The translations under genes and the position numbers were made by a program. A stretch of DNA of 64,000 nt from Pseudomonas baltica (GTDB lineage Bacteria; Pseudomonadota; Gammaproteobacteria; Pseudomonadales; Pseudomonadaceae), in the NCBI RefSeq assembly GCF_031880315.1, contig NZ_CP134771.1, positions 1,488,001 through 1,552,000 of the forward strand. The letters are read 5' to 3'. Below the pieces are notes generated by a model. That model did no database searches. It was given only the letters and a program-made list of their open reading frames with translations, and was not told the origin of the DNA. Shown in pieces: positions 55,235 through 64,000 of this stretch. Position 1 is the stretch's first letter. The number at the start of each line of letters is the position of its first letter.

Positions 55235-56542
55235 ATGCCTGCCAGCCCAACCCCTCCGAGCGCGCTGACCTACCTCAGTGGCTTCGGCAACCAGTTCAGC
55301 AGCGAGGCATTGCCCGGTGCGCTGCCAGTGGGGCGCAACTCCCCGCAGCGCCCGCCCTACGGTCTGTACGCCGAGCAATTCTCCGGTAGCGCCTTTACCG
55401 TGCCCCGCAGCGAAGCCCGGCGCACCTGGCTGTACCGTCTGCAACCCGCAGCCAACCACCCGCGCTTCGAACGCCTGCAACGCCAGTTGCCGGGCCGCGA
55501 ACCGGGTGTGATCACGCCCAATCGCTTGCGCTGGAACCCGCTGGACATTCCCGCGCAGCCTTGTGACTTCATCGATGGGCTGGTGCCGCTGGCCGCAACC
55601 CACGCTAGCGATCAGGCCGAGGGCGTCAGCGTCTACCTCTATGCCGCCAATCGCTCGATGCAACGCGCGTTCTTCAGCGCCGACGGCGAATGGCTGGTGG
55701 TGCCGCAACAGGGGCGGTTGCGGGTGATCACCGAACTCGGGGTGCTGGAGGTCGAACCGCAAGAGATCCTCGTGTTGCCGCGCGGCCTGAAGTTCAAGGT
55801 CGAATTGCCGGACACCATTGCGCGGGGCTATATCTGCGAGAACCACGCCAGCCCCTTGCGCCTGCCTGACCTGGGGCCCATCGGCAGCAACGGCCTGGCC
55901 AACCCGCGGGATTTTCTCAGCCCGGTGGCGCGTTTCGAGGACTTGCGCCAACCCTGCCAACTGGTGCAGAAATTCCTCGGCGAGCTGTGGGCCACCGAGC
56001 TGCCGCACTCGCCCTTCGACGTGGTCGCCTGGCACGGCAACAACGTGCCTTGTAAATACGATCTGCGGCACTTCAATACCTTGGGCACGGTGAGCTTCGA
56101 TCACCCCGACCCGTCTATCTTTACCGTGCTGACCTCGCCCAGCCCGGACCCTGGCGTCGCCACCGTCGATTTCGTGATCTTCCCGCCACGCTGGATGGTG
56201 GCCGAGAACACCTTTCGTCCGCCTTGGTTCCACCGCAATGTGATGAACGAATTCATGGGCCTGATCAGCGGCGCCTACGACGCCAAGGCGAGCGGCTTCA
56301 GCCCCGGCGGCGCCTCGCTGCACAGCTGCATGAGCGCCCATGGCCCGGACGACAGCACCGTGCAACTGGCCACCGAGGCCGAGCTGCGCCCACACAAGAT
56401 CGAGCAGACCATGGCCTTCATGTTCGAGACACGCTACGTGTTGCGGCCTAGCCGCGCCGCTTTGGCGTTACCGCAGTTGCAGAACGATTACGACAGCTGC
56501 TGGGCCGGCATGCCCACGCGCTTCGACGGGAATCAACCATGA
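55235..56542 (+). CDS. hmgA: Homogentisate 1,2-dioxygenase HmgA
   Basis: 435 residues, full length. Motifs include [19 protein letters not shown] at the N-terminus, PRGLKFKV, the cupin Fe ligands in [28 protein letters not shown], and [17 protein letters not shown] near the C-terminus. It cleaves homogentisate to maleylacetoacetate in tyrosine and phenylalanine breakdown. It overlaps fahA by 4 bases. Confidence 0.96.
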   Translation: MPASPTPPSALTYLSGFGNQFSSEALPGALPVGRNSPQRPPYGLYAEQFSGSAFTVPRSEARRTWLYRLQPAANHPRFERLQRQLPGREPGVITPNRLRWNPLDIPAQPCDFIDGLVPLAATHASDQAEGVSVYLYAANRSMQRAFFSADGEWLVVPQQGRLRVITELGVLEVEPQEILVLPRGLKFKVELPDTIARGYICENHASPLRLPDLGPIGSNGLANPRDFLSPVARFEDLRQPCQLVQKFLGELWATELPHSPFDVVAWHGNNVPCKYDLRHFNTLGTVSFDHPDPSIFTVLTSPSPDPGVATVDFVIFPPRWMVAENTFRPPWFHRNVMNEFMGLISGAYDAKASGFSPGGASLHSCMSAHGPDDSTVQLATEAELRPHKIEQTMAFMFETRYVLRPSRAALALPQLQNDYDSCWAGMPTRFDGNQP

Positions 56543-57822
56543 GCCAGGCACCGCAGAGCTGGATTACCTCGGCCAATGGCCATCCGGACTTTCCCCTCCA
56601 TAACTTGCCGTTAGGTATCTTCAGCCACGGCGACGGCACCCCCCGTGGCGGCGCCGCCATCGGCGATTTGCTGCTGGACCTTCGCGCCGCCATCGCCCTG
56701 GGTGTGTTCACGGGTGCAGCGCTGGCAGCGGCCGAGGCGGCCAGTGGCGCGACGCTGAATGCTTTCTTTGCGCTGGGCAGTGCGGCGCGCCAAGCCTTGC
56801 GCGCGGCCTTGCTCGACCTGCTGGGCGAACACAGTACGGTGCAAACCTTGCTGGCCAGCGCCCTTCATCCACAGATCGACTGCCAGATGCACCTGCCCGC
56901 GCAAGTAGGCGACTACACCGACTTCTACGTGGGCATCCACCACGCGACCAACGTGGGCAAGCTGTTGCGCCCGGACACTCCGCTGCTGCCCAACTACAAA
57001 TACGTGCCTATCGGCTATCACGGCCGCGCGTCGACCTTGAATATCAGCGGCACGCCGGTCCATCGGCCTAACGGCCAGACGCTGCCGAACGGCGCCAGCG
57101 AGCCAGTGTTCGGCCCCTGCGGGCGGCTCGACTTCGAGCTAGAGCTGGGTGTCTGGATTGGCCCCGGCAATGCCCAAGGCACGGCTATCGCCATTGATCG
57201 GGCGGCCGAGCATATCGCCGGTTTTTGCCTGCTCAACGATTGGTCGGCACGGGATATTCAGGTCTGGGAATATCAGCCGCTGGGGCCTTTTTTGTCCAAG
57301 AGCTTCGCCACTACGCTGTCGCCCTGGGTGGTCACTGCCGAGGCGCTGGCACCGTTCCGTTGCGCCCAACCCCCGCGCCCCGCCGGTGACCCGCAGCCGC
57401 TTGGGTATTTGCTGGCCGAACAGGATCAACGCCATGGCGCGCTGAATATCGAGTTGCAGGCGCTGCTGCTGACACCGCTGATGCGTGAGCAGGGGCTGGC
57501 GCCGCAACGTTTGGGGCTGAGCAATACGCAGCACATGTACTGGACGGTTGCGCAGATGGTGGCGCATCACAGCGTTAACGGCTGCCGGTTGCAACCGGGG
57601 GATTTGCTCGGCACCGGGACCTTATCAGGGCCGGACGAAGGGGAGTCTGGCAGCCTGCTGGAGATCACCGAGGGCGGGAAGTTGCCGTTGGTACTGGCCA
57701 ACGGTGAAACGCGGCTGTTTCTGGAAGATGGCGATGAGGTGATTTTGCGGGCCAGATGCCACGGGGCGGGGCTGCCGGAAATTGGGTTTGGGGAGTGTCG
57801 AGGCGTTGTGGTGGCGGCTTAG
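56539..57822 (+). CDS. fahA: Fumarylacetoacetase FahA
   Basis: 427 residues. Signatures are [27 protein letters not shown] [52 protein letters not shown] and [13 protein letters not shown]. It hydrolyses fumarylacetoacetate to fumarate and acetoacetate. The start overlaps the hmgA stop (ATGA). No maleylacetoacetate isomerase gene follows. Confidence 0.96.
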   Translation: MSQAPQSWITSANGHPDFPLHNLPLGIFSHGDGTPRGGAAIGDLLLDLRAAIALGVFTGAALAAAEAASGATLNAFFALGSAARQALRAALLDLLGEHSTVQTLLASALHPQIDCQMHLPAQVGDYTDFYVGIHHATNVGKLLRPDTPLLPNYKYVPIGYHGRASTLNISGTPVHRPNGQTLPNGASEPVFGPCGRLDFELELGVWIGPGNAQGTAIAIDRAAEHIAGFCLLNDWSARDIQVWEYQPLGPFLSKSFATTLSPWVVTAEALAPFRCAQPPRPAGDPQPLGYLLAEQDQRHGALNIELQALLLTPLMREQGLAPQRLGLSNTQHMYWTVAQMVAHHSVNGCRLQPGDLLGTGTLSGPDEGESGSLLEITEGGKLPLVLANGETRLFLEDGDEVILRARCHGAGLPEIGFGECRGVVVAA

Positions 57823-58032
57823 GTCAGCGCTCGGCGCAGCTAGTCGAAACCCGCTTGAACGCCTCGCGTGCGCGGCCACTAAGGGTCATGCAAACAGACC
57901 GCTCGGTCATCTTTCATCCGCTGCGACAGCGCGACCAATCGTCACAGACGAAATTATTCCTTATCATACGCGGCTTAAACGATTCCATAGCCCGACGGGA
58001 TGAACCCGGTACTGCCTCCATAAGGAGCAAAC

Positions 58033-58902
58033 ATGTCCAGAATTTCCCACAAGGGATTGCGCAGCGCCTTTCGCGAGTTGCTGGCCTCACACACCTGCTA
58101 TCACACCGCTTCCGTGTTCGATCCGATGTCTGCGCGGATCGCCGCCGACCTCGGCTTTGAGGTCGGTATTCTCGGCGGCTCGGTCGCCTCCCTGCAGGTG
58201 CTGGGTGCACCGGATTTCGCACTGATCACGCTGTCCGAATTCGTCGAGCAGGCCACGCGCATTGGTCGCGTCGCTCAGCTGCCGGTACTCGCCGACGCCG
58301 ATCACGGGTACGGCAACGCCCTCAACGTGATGCGCACCGTGACCGAGCTGGAGCGAGCCGGGATCGCCGCGCTGACCATCGAAGACACCCTGCTGCCCGC
58401 CCAATTCGGGCGCAAGTCCACCGACCTGATCTCTGTCGAGGAAGGCATCGGCAAGATCCGCGCGGGCCTCGAAGCCCGCGTCGACCCCGAGCTGGCGATC
58501 ATCGCTCGCACCAACGCTGGTGTGCTGTCGACCGAAGAAGTGATTCACCGCACCAGGGCCTATCAGAAGGCCGGTGCCGACGGTATCTGTATGGTCGGCG
58601 TGCGCGACTTCGAGCATCTGGAAGAAATCGCCGCCAACCTGACCGTGCCGTTGATGTTGGTGACCTACGGCAATAAGGCGCTGCAGGACGATGCGCGCCT
58701 GGCCAAGCTCGGTGTGCGTATCTGCGTGGATGGCCACGGCGCCTATTTCGCGGCCATCAAGGCCACCTATGATGCCTTGCGCGCGCAACGCAACCTGACG
58801 CACAGCACCGAGAACCTCAGCGCGACTGAATTGACCCGCGTTTATACGCGCCCGGAACGCTACGTCGAGTGGGCTCGGGAATTCATGCACGTCGATGAGT
58901 GA
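58033..58902 (+). CDS. Oxaloacetate decarboxylase (PEP mutase/isocitrate lyase superfamily, PA4872-like)
   Basis: 289 residues. TIM-barrel motifs are [36 protein letters not shown] (metal Asp pair), [15 protein letters not shown] and IIARTNAG. The sequence matches the Pseudomonas oxaloacetate decarboxylase group rather than methylisocitrate lyase, lacking the KKCG loop. It gives pyruvate and CO2. It is monocistronic with AAGGAG 8 bases upstream of the ATG. Confidence 0.88.
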   Translation: MSRISHKGLRSAFRELLASHTCYHTASVFDPMSARIAADLGFEVGILGGSVASLQVLGAPDFALITLSEFVEQATRIGRVAQLPVLADADHGYGNALNVMRTVTELERAGIAALTIEDTLLPAQFGRKSTDLISVEEGIGKIRAGLEARVDPELAIIARTNAGVLSTEEVIHRTRAYQKAGADGICMVGVRDFEHLEEIAANLTVPLMLVTYGNKALQDDARLAKLGVRICVDGHGAYFAAIKATYDALRAQRNLTHSTENLSATELTRVYTRPERYVEWAREFMHVDE

Positions 58903-59036
58903 TGTTTGCTGGGAGCCGGTGAAGACCTTTCGCCGCCCGACGCGCCCGCCCACTCACACAGGTGAGGGGCGGTCGCACGGAACTTAAAGGACCAAGCGCC
59001 ACACTGAGTTTCAACGCGTCCTTCGTCGAGCTCATC

Positions 59037-60248
59037 ATGGCCCACTCCGCCTCGCCTCGCAGCACCTATGCGCTGGATGCGCTGAACTTCTTTCTGGCCG
59101 ATGTACGCGACGGCCTGGGGCCTTATCTGGCCATCTACCTGTTGGCCGTGCACCATTGGGAACCTGCCAGCATCGGCCTGGTGATGACCCTTGCCGGCCT
59201 GGCCGCGTTGGTGACCCAGACCCCGGCTGGCGCGCTGATCGACCGCACCCGCGGCAAGCGCCTGATCGTCGCCGTGGCCGCTTTGGTGGTCACTGGCAGT
59301 TGCGTGATCCTGCCGTTCATCAACGACTTCACCTGGGTCGCGCTGACCCAGGCGTTCAGCGCGGCGGCGGCCTCGATTTTCGCCCCGGCCATTGCAGCCA
59401 TCTCCTTGGGCATGACCGGCCCGAAGGCCTTCACTCGCCGGACCGGGCGCAACGAAACCTTCAATCACGCAGGCAATGCCTGTGCTGCCCTGCTGGCGGG
59501 GGGCTTCGCCTGGTTGTTCGGGCCGGTGGCGGTGTTCTACCTGATGGCGATCATGGCGGTCTGCAGTGTCGTGGCCGTAGTGGCCGTTGCACCGGGGGAT
59601 ATCGATCATCAAATGGCGCGGGGCTTCGATCCTGCCCACGGCGAGCAAGCCTCCGGCTGGCGGGTGCTGCTGAGCAATCGCTCGCTGCTGTTGTTCGCGT
59701 TTTGTTGCGCGTTATTTCACCTGGCCAATGCCGCCATGCTGCCGCTGGTGAGCCAGAAGCTCTCGCAGTTCGACCTGAGCCTGGCCACCCCGTTGACCTC
59801 GGCGTGCATCGTCGCTGCGCAGCTGGTGATGGTACCTGCCGCACTACTAGTGGGCGCCCGTGCCGATCGCTGGGGGCGCAAACCGCTGTTGCTGGCTGGG
59901 TTCGCCATCCTGCCGATCCGCGGCGTGCTCTACACGCTGTCGGATAACCCCTACTGGCTGGTGGGCGTGCAGTTGCTCGACGGCATCGGTGCTGGGCTGT
60001 TCGGTGCGTTGCTGCCGCTGGTGGTCAAGGATCTCACGGCGGGTACCGGGCGCTTCAACGTCAGCCTGGGCGCGGTGACGACTGCGTTCGGCCTGGGCGC
60101 GGCACTGAGTAACGGGCTGGCAGGCTGGGTCGTGCAAGAAGCGGGCTATAGCGCGGCGTTCTTGACCCTGGCAGGCATTGCCGCATTGGCTGTGCTGCTA
60201 TTGTTGGCACTTCCTGAATCCCTTGATCGATCCCCCACTGCCTCCTGA
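59037..60248 (+). CDS. MFS transporter
   Basis: 403 residues, 12 helices. FFLADVRDGLGPYLAIYL in helix 1 and LIDRTRGKRLIVAVAALVV in loop 2-3, plus ADRWGRKPLLLAG in the second half. Substrate unknown. The start at 59037 (MAHSASPRS) is used instead of the ORF start at 58962. It is followed 9 bases later by the ArsB-like gene, so probably cotranscribed. Confidence 0.84.
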   Translation: MAHSASPRSTYALDALNFFLADVRDGLGPYLAIYLLAVHHWEPASIGLVMTLAGLAALVTQTPAGALIDRTRGKRLIVAVAALVVTGSCVILPFINDFTWVALTQAFSAAAASIFAPAIAAISLGMTGPKAFTRRTGRNETFNHAGNACAALLAGGFAWLFGPVAVFYLMAIMAVCSVVAVVAVAPGDIDHQMARGFDPAHGEQASGWRVLLSNRSLLLFAFCCALFHLANAAMLPLVSQKLSQFDLSLATPLTSACIVAAQLVMVPAALLVGARADRWGRKPLLLAGFAILPIRGVLYTLSDNPYWLVGVQLLDGIGAGLFGALLPLVVKDLTAGTGRFNVSLGAVTTAFGLGAALSNGLAGWVVQEAGYSAAFLTLAGIAALAVLLLLALPESLDRSPTAS

Positions 60249-60257
60249 GTTCGCCCT

Positions 60258-61499
60258 ATGCATTCACCGTTGATCATCTGGTGCATCACCGCCGTCGCCA
60301 CTGCTGGCGTCATCCTGCGGCCATGGAGGGTGCCAGAGTACATCTGGGCGCTAGGCGGCGCGCTGATCCTGGTCATCAGCGGCCTGGTACCTGTAACGCT
60401 GGCGCTGAGCGCGGTGACCAAGGGGGACGACGTCTATCTGTTCCTGATCGGCATGATGCTGCTGGCCGAGATGGCCCGGCGCGAAGGCCTGTTCGACTGG
60501 CTGGCGACCCTGGCCGCGCGGCACGCCCGTGGCTCGAGTCAGCGCTTGTTCGATCTGGTGTTCGGCGTCGGCACGCTGGTCACGGTGTTTTTATCCAATG
60601 ACGCCACAGCTGTGGTGCTGACCCCGGCGGTATACGCCGCGACACGGGCCGCCAAGGCCGATCCCCTGCCCTATCTGTTCATCTGCGCCTTTATCGCCAA
60701 CGCCGCGAGCTTCGTGCTGCCGATTTCAAACCCGGCCAACCTGGTGATCTTCGGCCGCCATATGCCGCCGTTGCTGGACTGGCTGGCGCAGTTCAGCCTG
60801 CCGTCGCTGGCGGCGATCGTGCTTACCTACGGAGTGTTGCGGCTGAGCCAGCGCAAGCATCTGCGTCAACCATTGGCCGAAGTTTCGGCACTTGGCCCGC
60901 TACCCATGGGCGCACGGCTGACGGCGGCGGGCATTGCGGTGACAGCGGTGTTGCTGCTGGTGGTGTCGGCACTGGATCAACCGCTAGGGCTGCCCACGTG
61001 CATCGCTGGGTTGCTGACGGTAGCGCTGGTGCACGTGCTGCAACGCCGTACGCCATGGGCGGTGTTCAAGGGTGTGTCCTGGGCTGTGCTGCCGTTAGTG
61101 GCGGGGCTGTTCGTGCTGGTGGAGGCGTTGGCCATGACCGGGGTGATCGCGGAGCTGGCCAAGGCGCTGGAGCAGTGGACACGACAAGCGCCTGCGCAGG
61201 CGACCTGGGGCACCGGGATATTGGTCGCGATCGCCACGAACCTGATGAACAACCTTCCGGCAGGGTTGATCGCCGGTTCGGTCGGCCAGCTGGCGAGCCT
61301 GCCCGGGCAAACGACAGCAGCCTTGGTGGTAGCGGTCGACCTTGGCCCCAATTTGTCGATCACCGGTTCCTTGGCGACCTTGCTGTGGTTGATCGCCGTA
61401 CGCCGCGAGGGGCTGCATGTGAGCGCGTGGACGTTCTTGAAGCTGGGGGCGTTGGTGATGCCGCCTGCGCTGTTGGGGGCGCTGGCGGCGATACGTTAA
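60258..61499 (+). CDS. ArsB/NhaD-like anion or cation permease
   Basis: 413 residues with about 11 membrane helices of the IT superfamily. It carries FLSNDATAVVLTPAVYAATR and the paired discontinuous motif ISNPANLVIFGR, then ATNLMNNLPAGLIAG in the second half, as in arsenite pump ArsB. No arsR or arsC is nearby, so the actual ion is uncertain. It is linked to the upstream MFS gene. Confidence 0.82.
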   Translation: MHSPLIIWCITAVATAGVILRPWRVPEYIWALGGALILVISGLVPVTLALSAVTKGDDVYLFLIGMMLLAEMARREGLFDWLATLAARHARGSSQRLFDLVFGVGTLVTVFLSNDATAVVLTPAVYAATRAAKADPLPYLFICAFIANAASFVLPISNPANLVIFGRHMPPLLDWLAQFSLPSLAAIVLTYGVLRLSQRKHLRQPLAEVSALGPLPMGARLTAAGIAVTAVLLLVVSALDQPLGLPTCIAGLLTVALVHVLQRRTPWAVFKGVSWAVLPLVAGLFVLVEALAMTGVIAELAKALEQWTRQAPAQATWGTGILVAIATNLMNNLPAGLIAGSVGQLASLPGQTTAALVVAVDLGPNLSITGSLATLLWLIAVRREGLHVSAWTFLKLGALVMPPALLGALAAIR

Positions 61500-61538
61500 G
61501 CCTTCGAGTGAAGTGGGCGATCTGGGGATTCGGGGTGG

Positions 61539-61762
61539 TTCTGCTTTCGAGCCGGCCTTGGGGTCGCGGCCCCCGCCATTGGCCCTTCGCTTTGGCTCAG
61601 GGTTCCCGCGCTTCGACGCACTGACGAGGGGCACGCCCCGATGGGCCTTCCGTGGCCCAACGGGGCTTAGCCGGCATCCATGCCGGCTATCCCCTCGTCA
61701 GTGCGTCGAAACGCGGCCTGCTGGAAGGGGGCCGCGACCCCAAGGCCGACTCGAAAGCAGAA
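61539..61762. repeat. Large inverted-repeat element A
   Basis: Outer stem 61539-61574 with 61727-61762 (35 of 36 pairs). Inner stem 61607-61631 with 61691-61715 (24 of 25 pairs). The asymmetric internal loop has 32 bases on the left (contains CATTGGCCCTTCGCT...GCTCAGGGT) and 11 on the right (CCTGCTGGAA). The apex carries two hairpins, at 61635-61666 and 61669-61688. Confidence 0.9.
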
Positions 61763-61809
61763 CAGTGATATTTGTGGCGTCCTCGAGATTTTAAAAGCGT
61801 CAGCGATTC

Positions 61810-61836
61810 GCTTTTGGCTTTTGGCTTTTGGCTTTG
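61810..61836. repeat. TTTTGGC heptamer tandem repeat
   Basis: About four copies of CTTTTGG in a row, between the two large palindromic elements. Confidence 0.8.
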
Positions 61837-61862
61837 AGTTTTGAAGACACCGCGATTTCCGC

Positions 61863-62084
61863 TTGGTCCTGCTTGCGCTCCAGCCTGTGCGGCGCCCTTC
61901 CAGCAGGCCGCGTTCCGGCTGCTGAATCGGTGGCTCCCCGGCATGGATGCCGGGGAAGCCGCGCTGAGCCATGGAGGGCGATTCGCGGCGTGCCACCGAT
62001 TCAGCAGCCGGAACGCGGGTACCCTGAGCGTCAGCGAAGGGCCAATGCTGGGCGTCGCACAGGCTGGAGCGCAAGCAGGACCAA
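61863..62084. repeat. Large inverted-repeat element B (opposite orientation to A)
   Basis: Outer stem 61863-61897 with 62050-62084 (34 pairs plus one G-U type). Inner stem 61908-61934 with 61992-62018 (27 of 27). The internal loop has 10 bases on the left and 31 on the right, the mirror of element A. Two apical hairpins are at 61936-61955 and about 61958-61989. Confidence 0.9.
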
Positions 62085-62160
62085 CACGCCATCCAAAAGC
62101 CCCATAGCCAAGACACCCCAGCACTGAAGCCAAATCCGAACGCAGATGACAAAACGCGGC

Positions 62161-62201
62161 AACCAGGAACCAGGAACCAGGAACCAGGAACCAGGAACCA
62201 G
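62161..62201. repeat. AACCAGG heptamer tandem repeat
   Basis: 5.9 perfect copies of AACCAGG, between element B and the tRNA operon terminator. It is a simple sequence repeat, prone to length change. Confidence 0.9.
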
Positions 62202-62230
62202 CCTCGGCCTTGCCATTAACCAGCGCCCAC

Positions 62231-62257
62231 AAAAAAAGCGACCCGAAGGCCGCTTTC
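62231..62257 (-). terminator. Terminator of the tRNA-Val-Asp-Asp operon
   Basis: On the minus strand, AAAGCGGCC-TTCG-GGTCGCTTTTTTT: an imperfect GC stem with a UUCG-type tetraloop followed by seven T, 43 bases after the last tRNA. Confidence 0.9.
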
Positions 62258-62299
62258 TCTGTTTCGCTTCAAGGAGTTCAAGGGCCCTGAAGCTATGTA

Positions 62300-62376
62300 T
62301 GGCGCAGCGGACGGGACTCGAACCCGCGACCCCCGGCGTGACAGGCCGGTATTCTAACCGACTGAACTACCGCTGC
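62300..62376 (-). tRNA. tRNA-Asp (GTC), second copy of the operon
   Basis: 77 bases with encoded CCA. Acceptor GCAGCGG pairs with CCGCTGC. D-loop AGTTCAGTCGGTTAGA, anticodon arm CCGGCCTGTCACGCCGG (anticodon GTC), TPsiC arm GCGGGTTCGAGTCCCG. Confidence 0.97.
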
Positions 62377-62471
62377 GTATCGCTCGGACTTGCGTCCGTT
62401 TGAACCTGTGTGACTCCAAGGCTTCGGTGCCTTTGAATCGCCAACCGGATAAATCCAGCTGGTACATAAAA

Positions 62472-62548
62472 TGGCGCAGTGGACGGGACTCGAACCCGCG
62501 ACCCCCGGCGTGACAGGCCGGTATTCTAACCGACTGAACTACCACTGC
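62472..62548 (-). tRNA. tRNA-Asp (GTC), first copy of the operon
   Basis: 77 bases with encoded CCA, identical to the copy at 62300 except for a compensated change in the acceptor stem (GCAGTGG/CCACTGC instead of GCAGCGG/CCGCTGC). Confidence 0.97.
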
Positions 62549-62607
62549 GCGTCGGTGCTTCTTCTGAAGCGGTACAACCCATATTGCGATGCTGCTTTCT
62601 CACGAAG

Positions 62608-62683
62608 TGGTGGGTGATGACGGGATCGAACCGCCGACCCTCTGCTTGTAAGGCAGATGCTCTCCCGGCTGAGCTAATCACCC
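62608..62683 (-). tRNA. tRNA-Val (TAC)
   Basis: 76 bases with encoded CCA. Acceptor GGGTGAT/ATCACCC, D-arm TAGCTCAGCCGGGAGAGC, anticodon arm CTGCCTTACAAGCAG (anticodon TAC), TPsiC GGCGGTTCGATCCCGTC. First tRNA of the minus-strand Val-Asp-Asp operon. Confidence 0.97.
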
Positions 62684-62704
62684 TTTGCTTCGCTGAGGCC
62701 GCGA

Positions 62705-62733
62705 AATTTACGCACCTAGCGATGCTAAGTCAA
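62705..62733 (-). promoter_or_regulatory. Promoter of tRNA operon
   Basis: On the minus strand, -35 TTGACT (62733-62728), a 17-base spacer and -10 TAAATT (62710-62705), ending 22 bases before the tRNA-Val 5' end. A GCGCGAAA-type GC-rich discriminator follows (GCGG), as in stringently controlled promoters. Confidence 0.75.
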
Positions 62734-62767
62734 TACTCTGATTGAAGTTTTTCTAAAAAAACCTTTT

Positions 62768-63544
62768 TCAGGGCTGATAGATCATCTTGCGCGACATGCC
62801 ACCGTCGACGACAAATTCCTGCCCAGTGACAAAACCGGCCTGACGCGACAGCAGCCATGCGACCATCCCGGCAACGTCCTCGACCGTGCCCACACGCCCC
62901 GTCGGGTGCTGCGCGTGATCACTGTCGCTGAGAGGCTCGGCACGCCTTACCACGGCATCCCGGGCGTCGATCCAGCCAGGGCTCACGGCATTGACGCGAA
63001 TCTCCGGCCCCAGGCTGATGGCCAGCGCGTGGGTGAGTGCCACCAGTCCGCCCTTGCTCGCCGCGTAGGCCTCGGTATCAGGCTCCGATTGCCGCGCGCG
63101 GGTGGACGTCAGATTGACGATCGCCCCACACCGCGCCCGCAGATACGGCGCGCAGTGTTTGGCCAAGAGCATCGGGCCGCCGAGGTTGACCGCCATGATG
63201 CGGTTCCAATGGGCGATATCCAGGGATTCGAGGGTGGTGTTGTGCGGATCGGCGATGGCCGCGTTGCACACCAGCGCATCCAGGCGCCCGAACTGGCCCA
63301 GCACCTGGGCGACGCCTGCGGCCACCTGGGCCTCGTCGGCGACGTCCATGGCGATGAACAAGGCATTCTCGCCCAGCGCCTGGGCGACCTTGGGGCCGCG
63401 CACACGGTCAAGGTCGGTGAGCACCACTTGCCATTGCTCGCTGATCAGCCAGGCAGCGATGCCCAGGCCGATACCCCGTGCCGCACCCGTCACCAACGCG
63501 ACGCGGCCATTGTGACCGCGCTCGGCGGGAGCGAAATCGATCAC
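62768..63544 (-). CDS. SDR-family oxidoreductase linked to metZ
   Basis: 258 residues, classical short-chain dehydrogenase. Cofactor motif [13 protein letters not shown] (TGxxxGxG) near 19, NAAI near 94, catalytic Ser147, Tyr160 and Lys164 (YAASK), and the C-terminal VDGGMSRKM. Substrate unknown. Its start overlaps the metZ stop (ATGA). Confidence 0.9.
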   Translation of the reverse strand: MIDFAPAERGHNGRVALVTGAARGIGLGIAAWLISEQWQVVLTDLDRVRGPKVAQALGENALFIAMDVADEAQVAAGVAQVLGQFGRLDALVCNAAIADPHNTTLESLDIAHWNRIMAVNLGGPMLLAKHCAPYLRARCGAIVNLTSTRARQSEPDTEAYAASKGGLVALTHALAISLGPEIRVNAVSPGWIDARDAVVRRAEPLSDSDHAQHPTGRVGTVEDVAGMVAWLLSRQAGFVTGQEFVVDGGMSRKMIYQP

Positions 63545-64000
63545 AGCGCAGCCAGGCCGCGGGCCAGATCGGCTTGCAGGTCGGCGACGTCCTCCAGCCC
63601 CACGGCGACCCGGATCAGGCTGTCACGGATGCCGGCGGCTTCACGTTCCTGCGGCGACAAGCGGCCGTGGGAAGTGGTGGCAGGGTGAGTGATGGTGGTC
63701 TTGCTGTCACCCAGGTTGGCGGTGATCGAGATCAACCGCGTGGCGTCGATGAAGCGCCACGCGCCCGCCTTGCCACCCTTGACCTCGAAACTCACCACGC
63801 CGCCAAAACCTTTGGTCTGGCGCTTGGCCAGTTCGTGCTGCGGATGGCTCGGCAAGCCCGAATAGTGGACCTTCTCGATACCGTCCTGCTGTTCCAGCCA
63901 CTCGGCCAGCGTCTGCGCGTTGGCGCAATGCTGACGCATGCGCAGGCTCAGGGTCTCGAGGCCCTTGAGGAAGATCCAGGCGTTGAACGGGCTTAGCGAA
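63541..64000 (-). CDS. metZ: O-succinylhomoserine sulfhydrylase MetZ, C-terminal part (cut by window edge)
   Basis: The last ~152 residues of a Cys/Met metabolism PLP enzyme; the 5' part lies beyond the right edge. The frame continues to the edge without a stop ([19 protein letters not shown]). [36 protein letters not shown] and [17 protein letters not shown] are the C-terminal signatures. It condenses O-succinylhomoserine with sulfide to homocysteine. The active-site lysine is outside the window. Confidence 0.9.
   Translation of the reverse strand, partial: SLSPFNAWIFLKGLETLSLRMRQHCANAQTLAEWLEQQDGIEKVHYSGLPSHPQHELAKRQTKGFGGVVSFEVKGGKAGAWRFIDATRLISITANLGDSKTTITHPATTSHGRLSPQEREAAGIRDSLIRVAVGLEDVADLQADLARGLAAL

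Larger units (their letters stand above)
61500..62299. other. Intergenic region with large palindromic elements and tandem heptamers
   Basis: About 800 bases without a supported gene. It holds two large inverted-repeat elements (61539-61762 and 61863-62084), a TTTTGGC heptamer run (61810-61836), an AACCAGG heptamer run (62161-62201) and the tRNA operon terminator (62231-62257), all listed separately. Open frames across it are by-products of the repeats. Confidence 0.8.

Noticed and set aside
62161..62201. CRISPR-like repeat
   Set aside because: The units are contiguous 7-mers without spacers; no cas genes occur in the window.
61667..62232. Open frames of 160-180 codons on the minus strand over the palindromic elements
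   Set aside because: They consist of hairpin arms and heptamer repeats read as protein (for example KPKAKSQK) with no domain or start signal.
1..64000. Insertion sequences, prophage or integrative element
   Set aside because: No transposase, integrase, phage structural gene or att-type direct repeat was seen; the tRNA genes have intact ends with no flanking 3'-end duplicate noticed.

Overview
The window looks like a chromosomal segment of a fluorescent-type Pseudomonas (P. putida/P. fluorescens lineage). GC content is high, short Pseudomonas-style REP hairpins (core GGGAGCAAGCCTTGC/GCGGGCAAGC) recur between genes, and the gene content is typical of that group: a gallate (gal) cluster, homogentisate genes, a PA4872-like oxaloacetate decarboxylase, metZ-SDR-tRNA-Val-Asp-Asp, and an SSSF-type hybrid kinase. 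The species cannot be fixed from the sequence alone.

Layout. 1-4.2 kb: phhB, an LplT-like MFS/PlsC fusion, and an MFS pump divergent from a TetR regulator. 4.4-9.4 kb: a sodium-symporter-type hybrid histidine kinase whose 3' end overlaps a convergent rmuC. 9.4-11.3 kb: about 1.9 kb that is mostly non-coding, with one 74-residue gene and several hairpins. 11.3-14.0 kb: a FadL-type porin, then a minus-strand MFS gene with a coupled 39-residue membrane peptide. 14.2-23.4 kb: a ten-gene late cobalamin operon (cobO, cobB, bluB, cbiB/cobD, threonine-phosphate decarboxylase, cobQ, cobU, cobT, alpha-ribazole phosphatase, cobS) behind a clear cobalamin riboswitch. 23.7-25.0 kb: a secreted sorbosone-dehydrogenase-like lipoprotein.

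25.1-34.1 kb: gallate catabolism (galD, galC, galB, the double-HTH regulator galR, galA, galT), with an NAD-binding dehydrogenase and a DctA carrier next to it. The pathway runs from gallate through ring cleavage, hydration and tautomerisation to aldol cleavage into pyruvate and oxaloacetate. 34.2-40.2 kb: a DUF2236 protein, a Bcr/CflA pump, an AEC carrier, a cytochrome b561 and a GAF-EAL protein. 40.4-50.8 kb: a complete minus-strand type II secretion operon (gspE-F-G-H-I-J-K-L-M-C-D) with a lipoprotein secretin, preceded by a small exported protein. It is followed by a secreted GH3 beta-glucosidase with a PA14 domain, a possible substrate. 54.4-57.8 kb: a TetR regulator divergent from hmgA-fahA (no maiA nearby). 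58.0-61.5 kb: oxaloacetate decarboxylase, an MFS gene and an ArsB/NhaD-like carrier. 61.5-62.2 kb: two large, related, oppositely oriented inverted-repeat elements. 62.3-64.0 kb: tRNA-Val-Asp-Asp operon, an SDR and the 3' part of metZ.

The observations most worth following up are: the pair of ~225-bp cruciform elements at 61.5-62.1 kb, whose bulge motifs are conserved while their stems differ but still pair; and REP hairpin pairs that lie inside the coding leaders of two pseudopilin genes (gspI and gspK), giving leaders of about 55-60 residues, plus a REP-like palindrome inside gspL.
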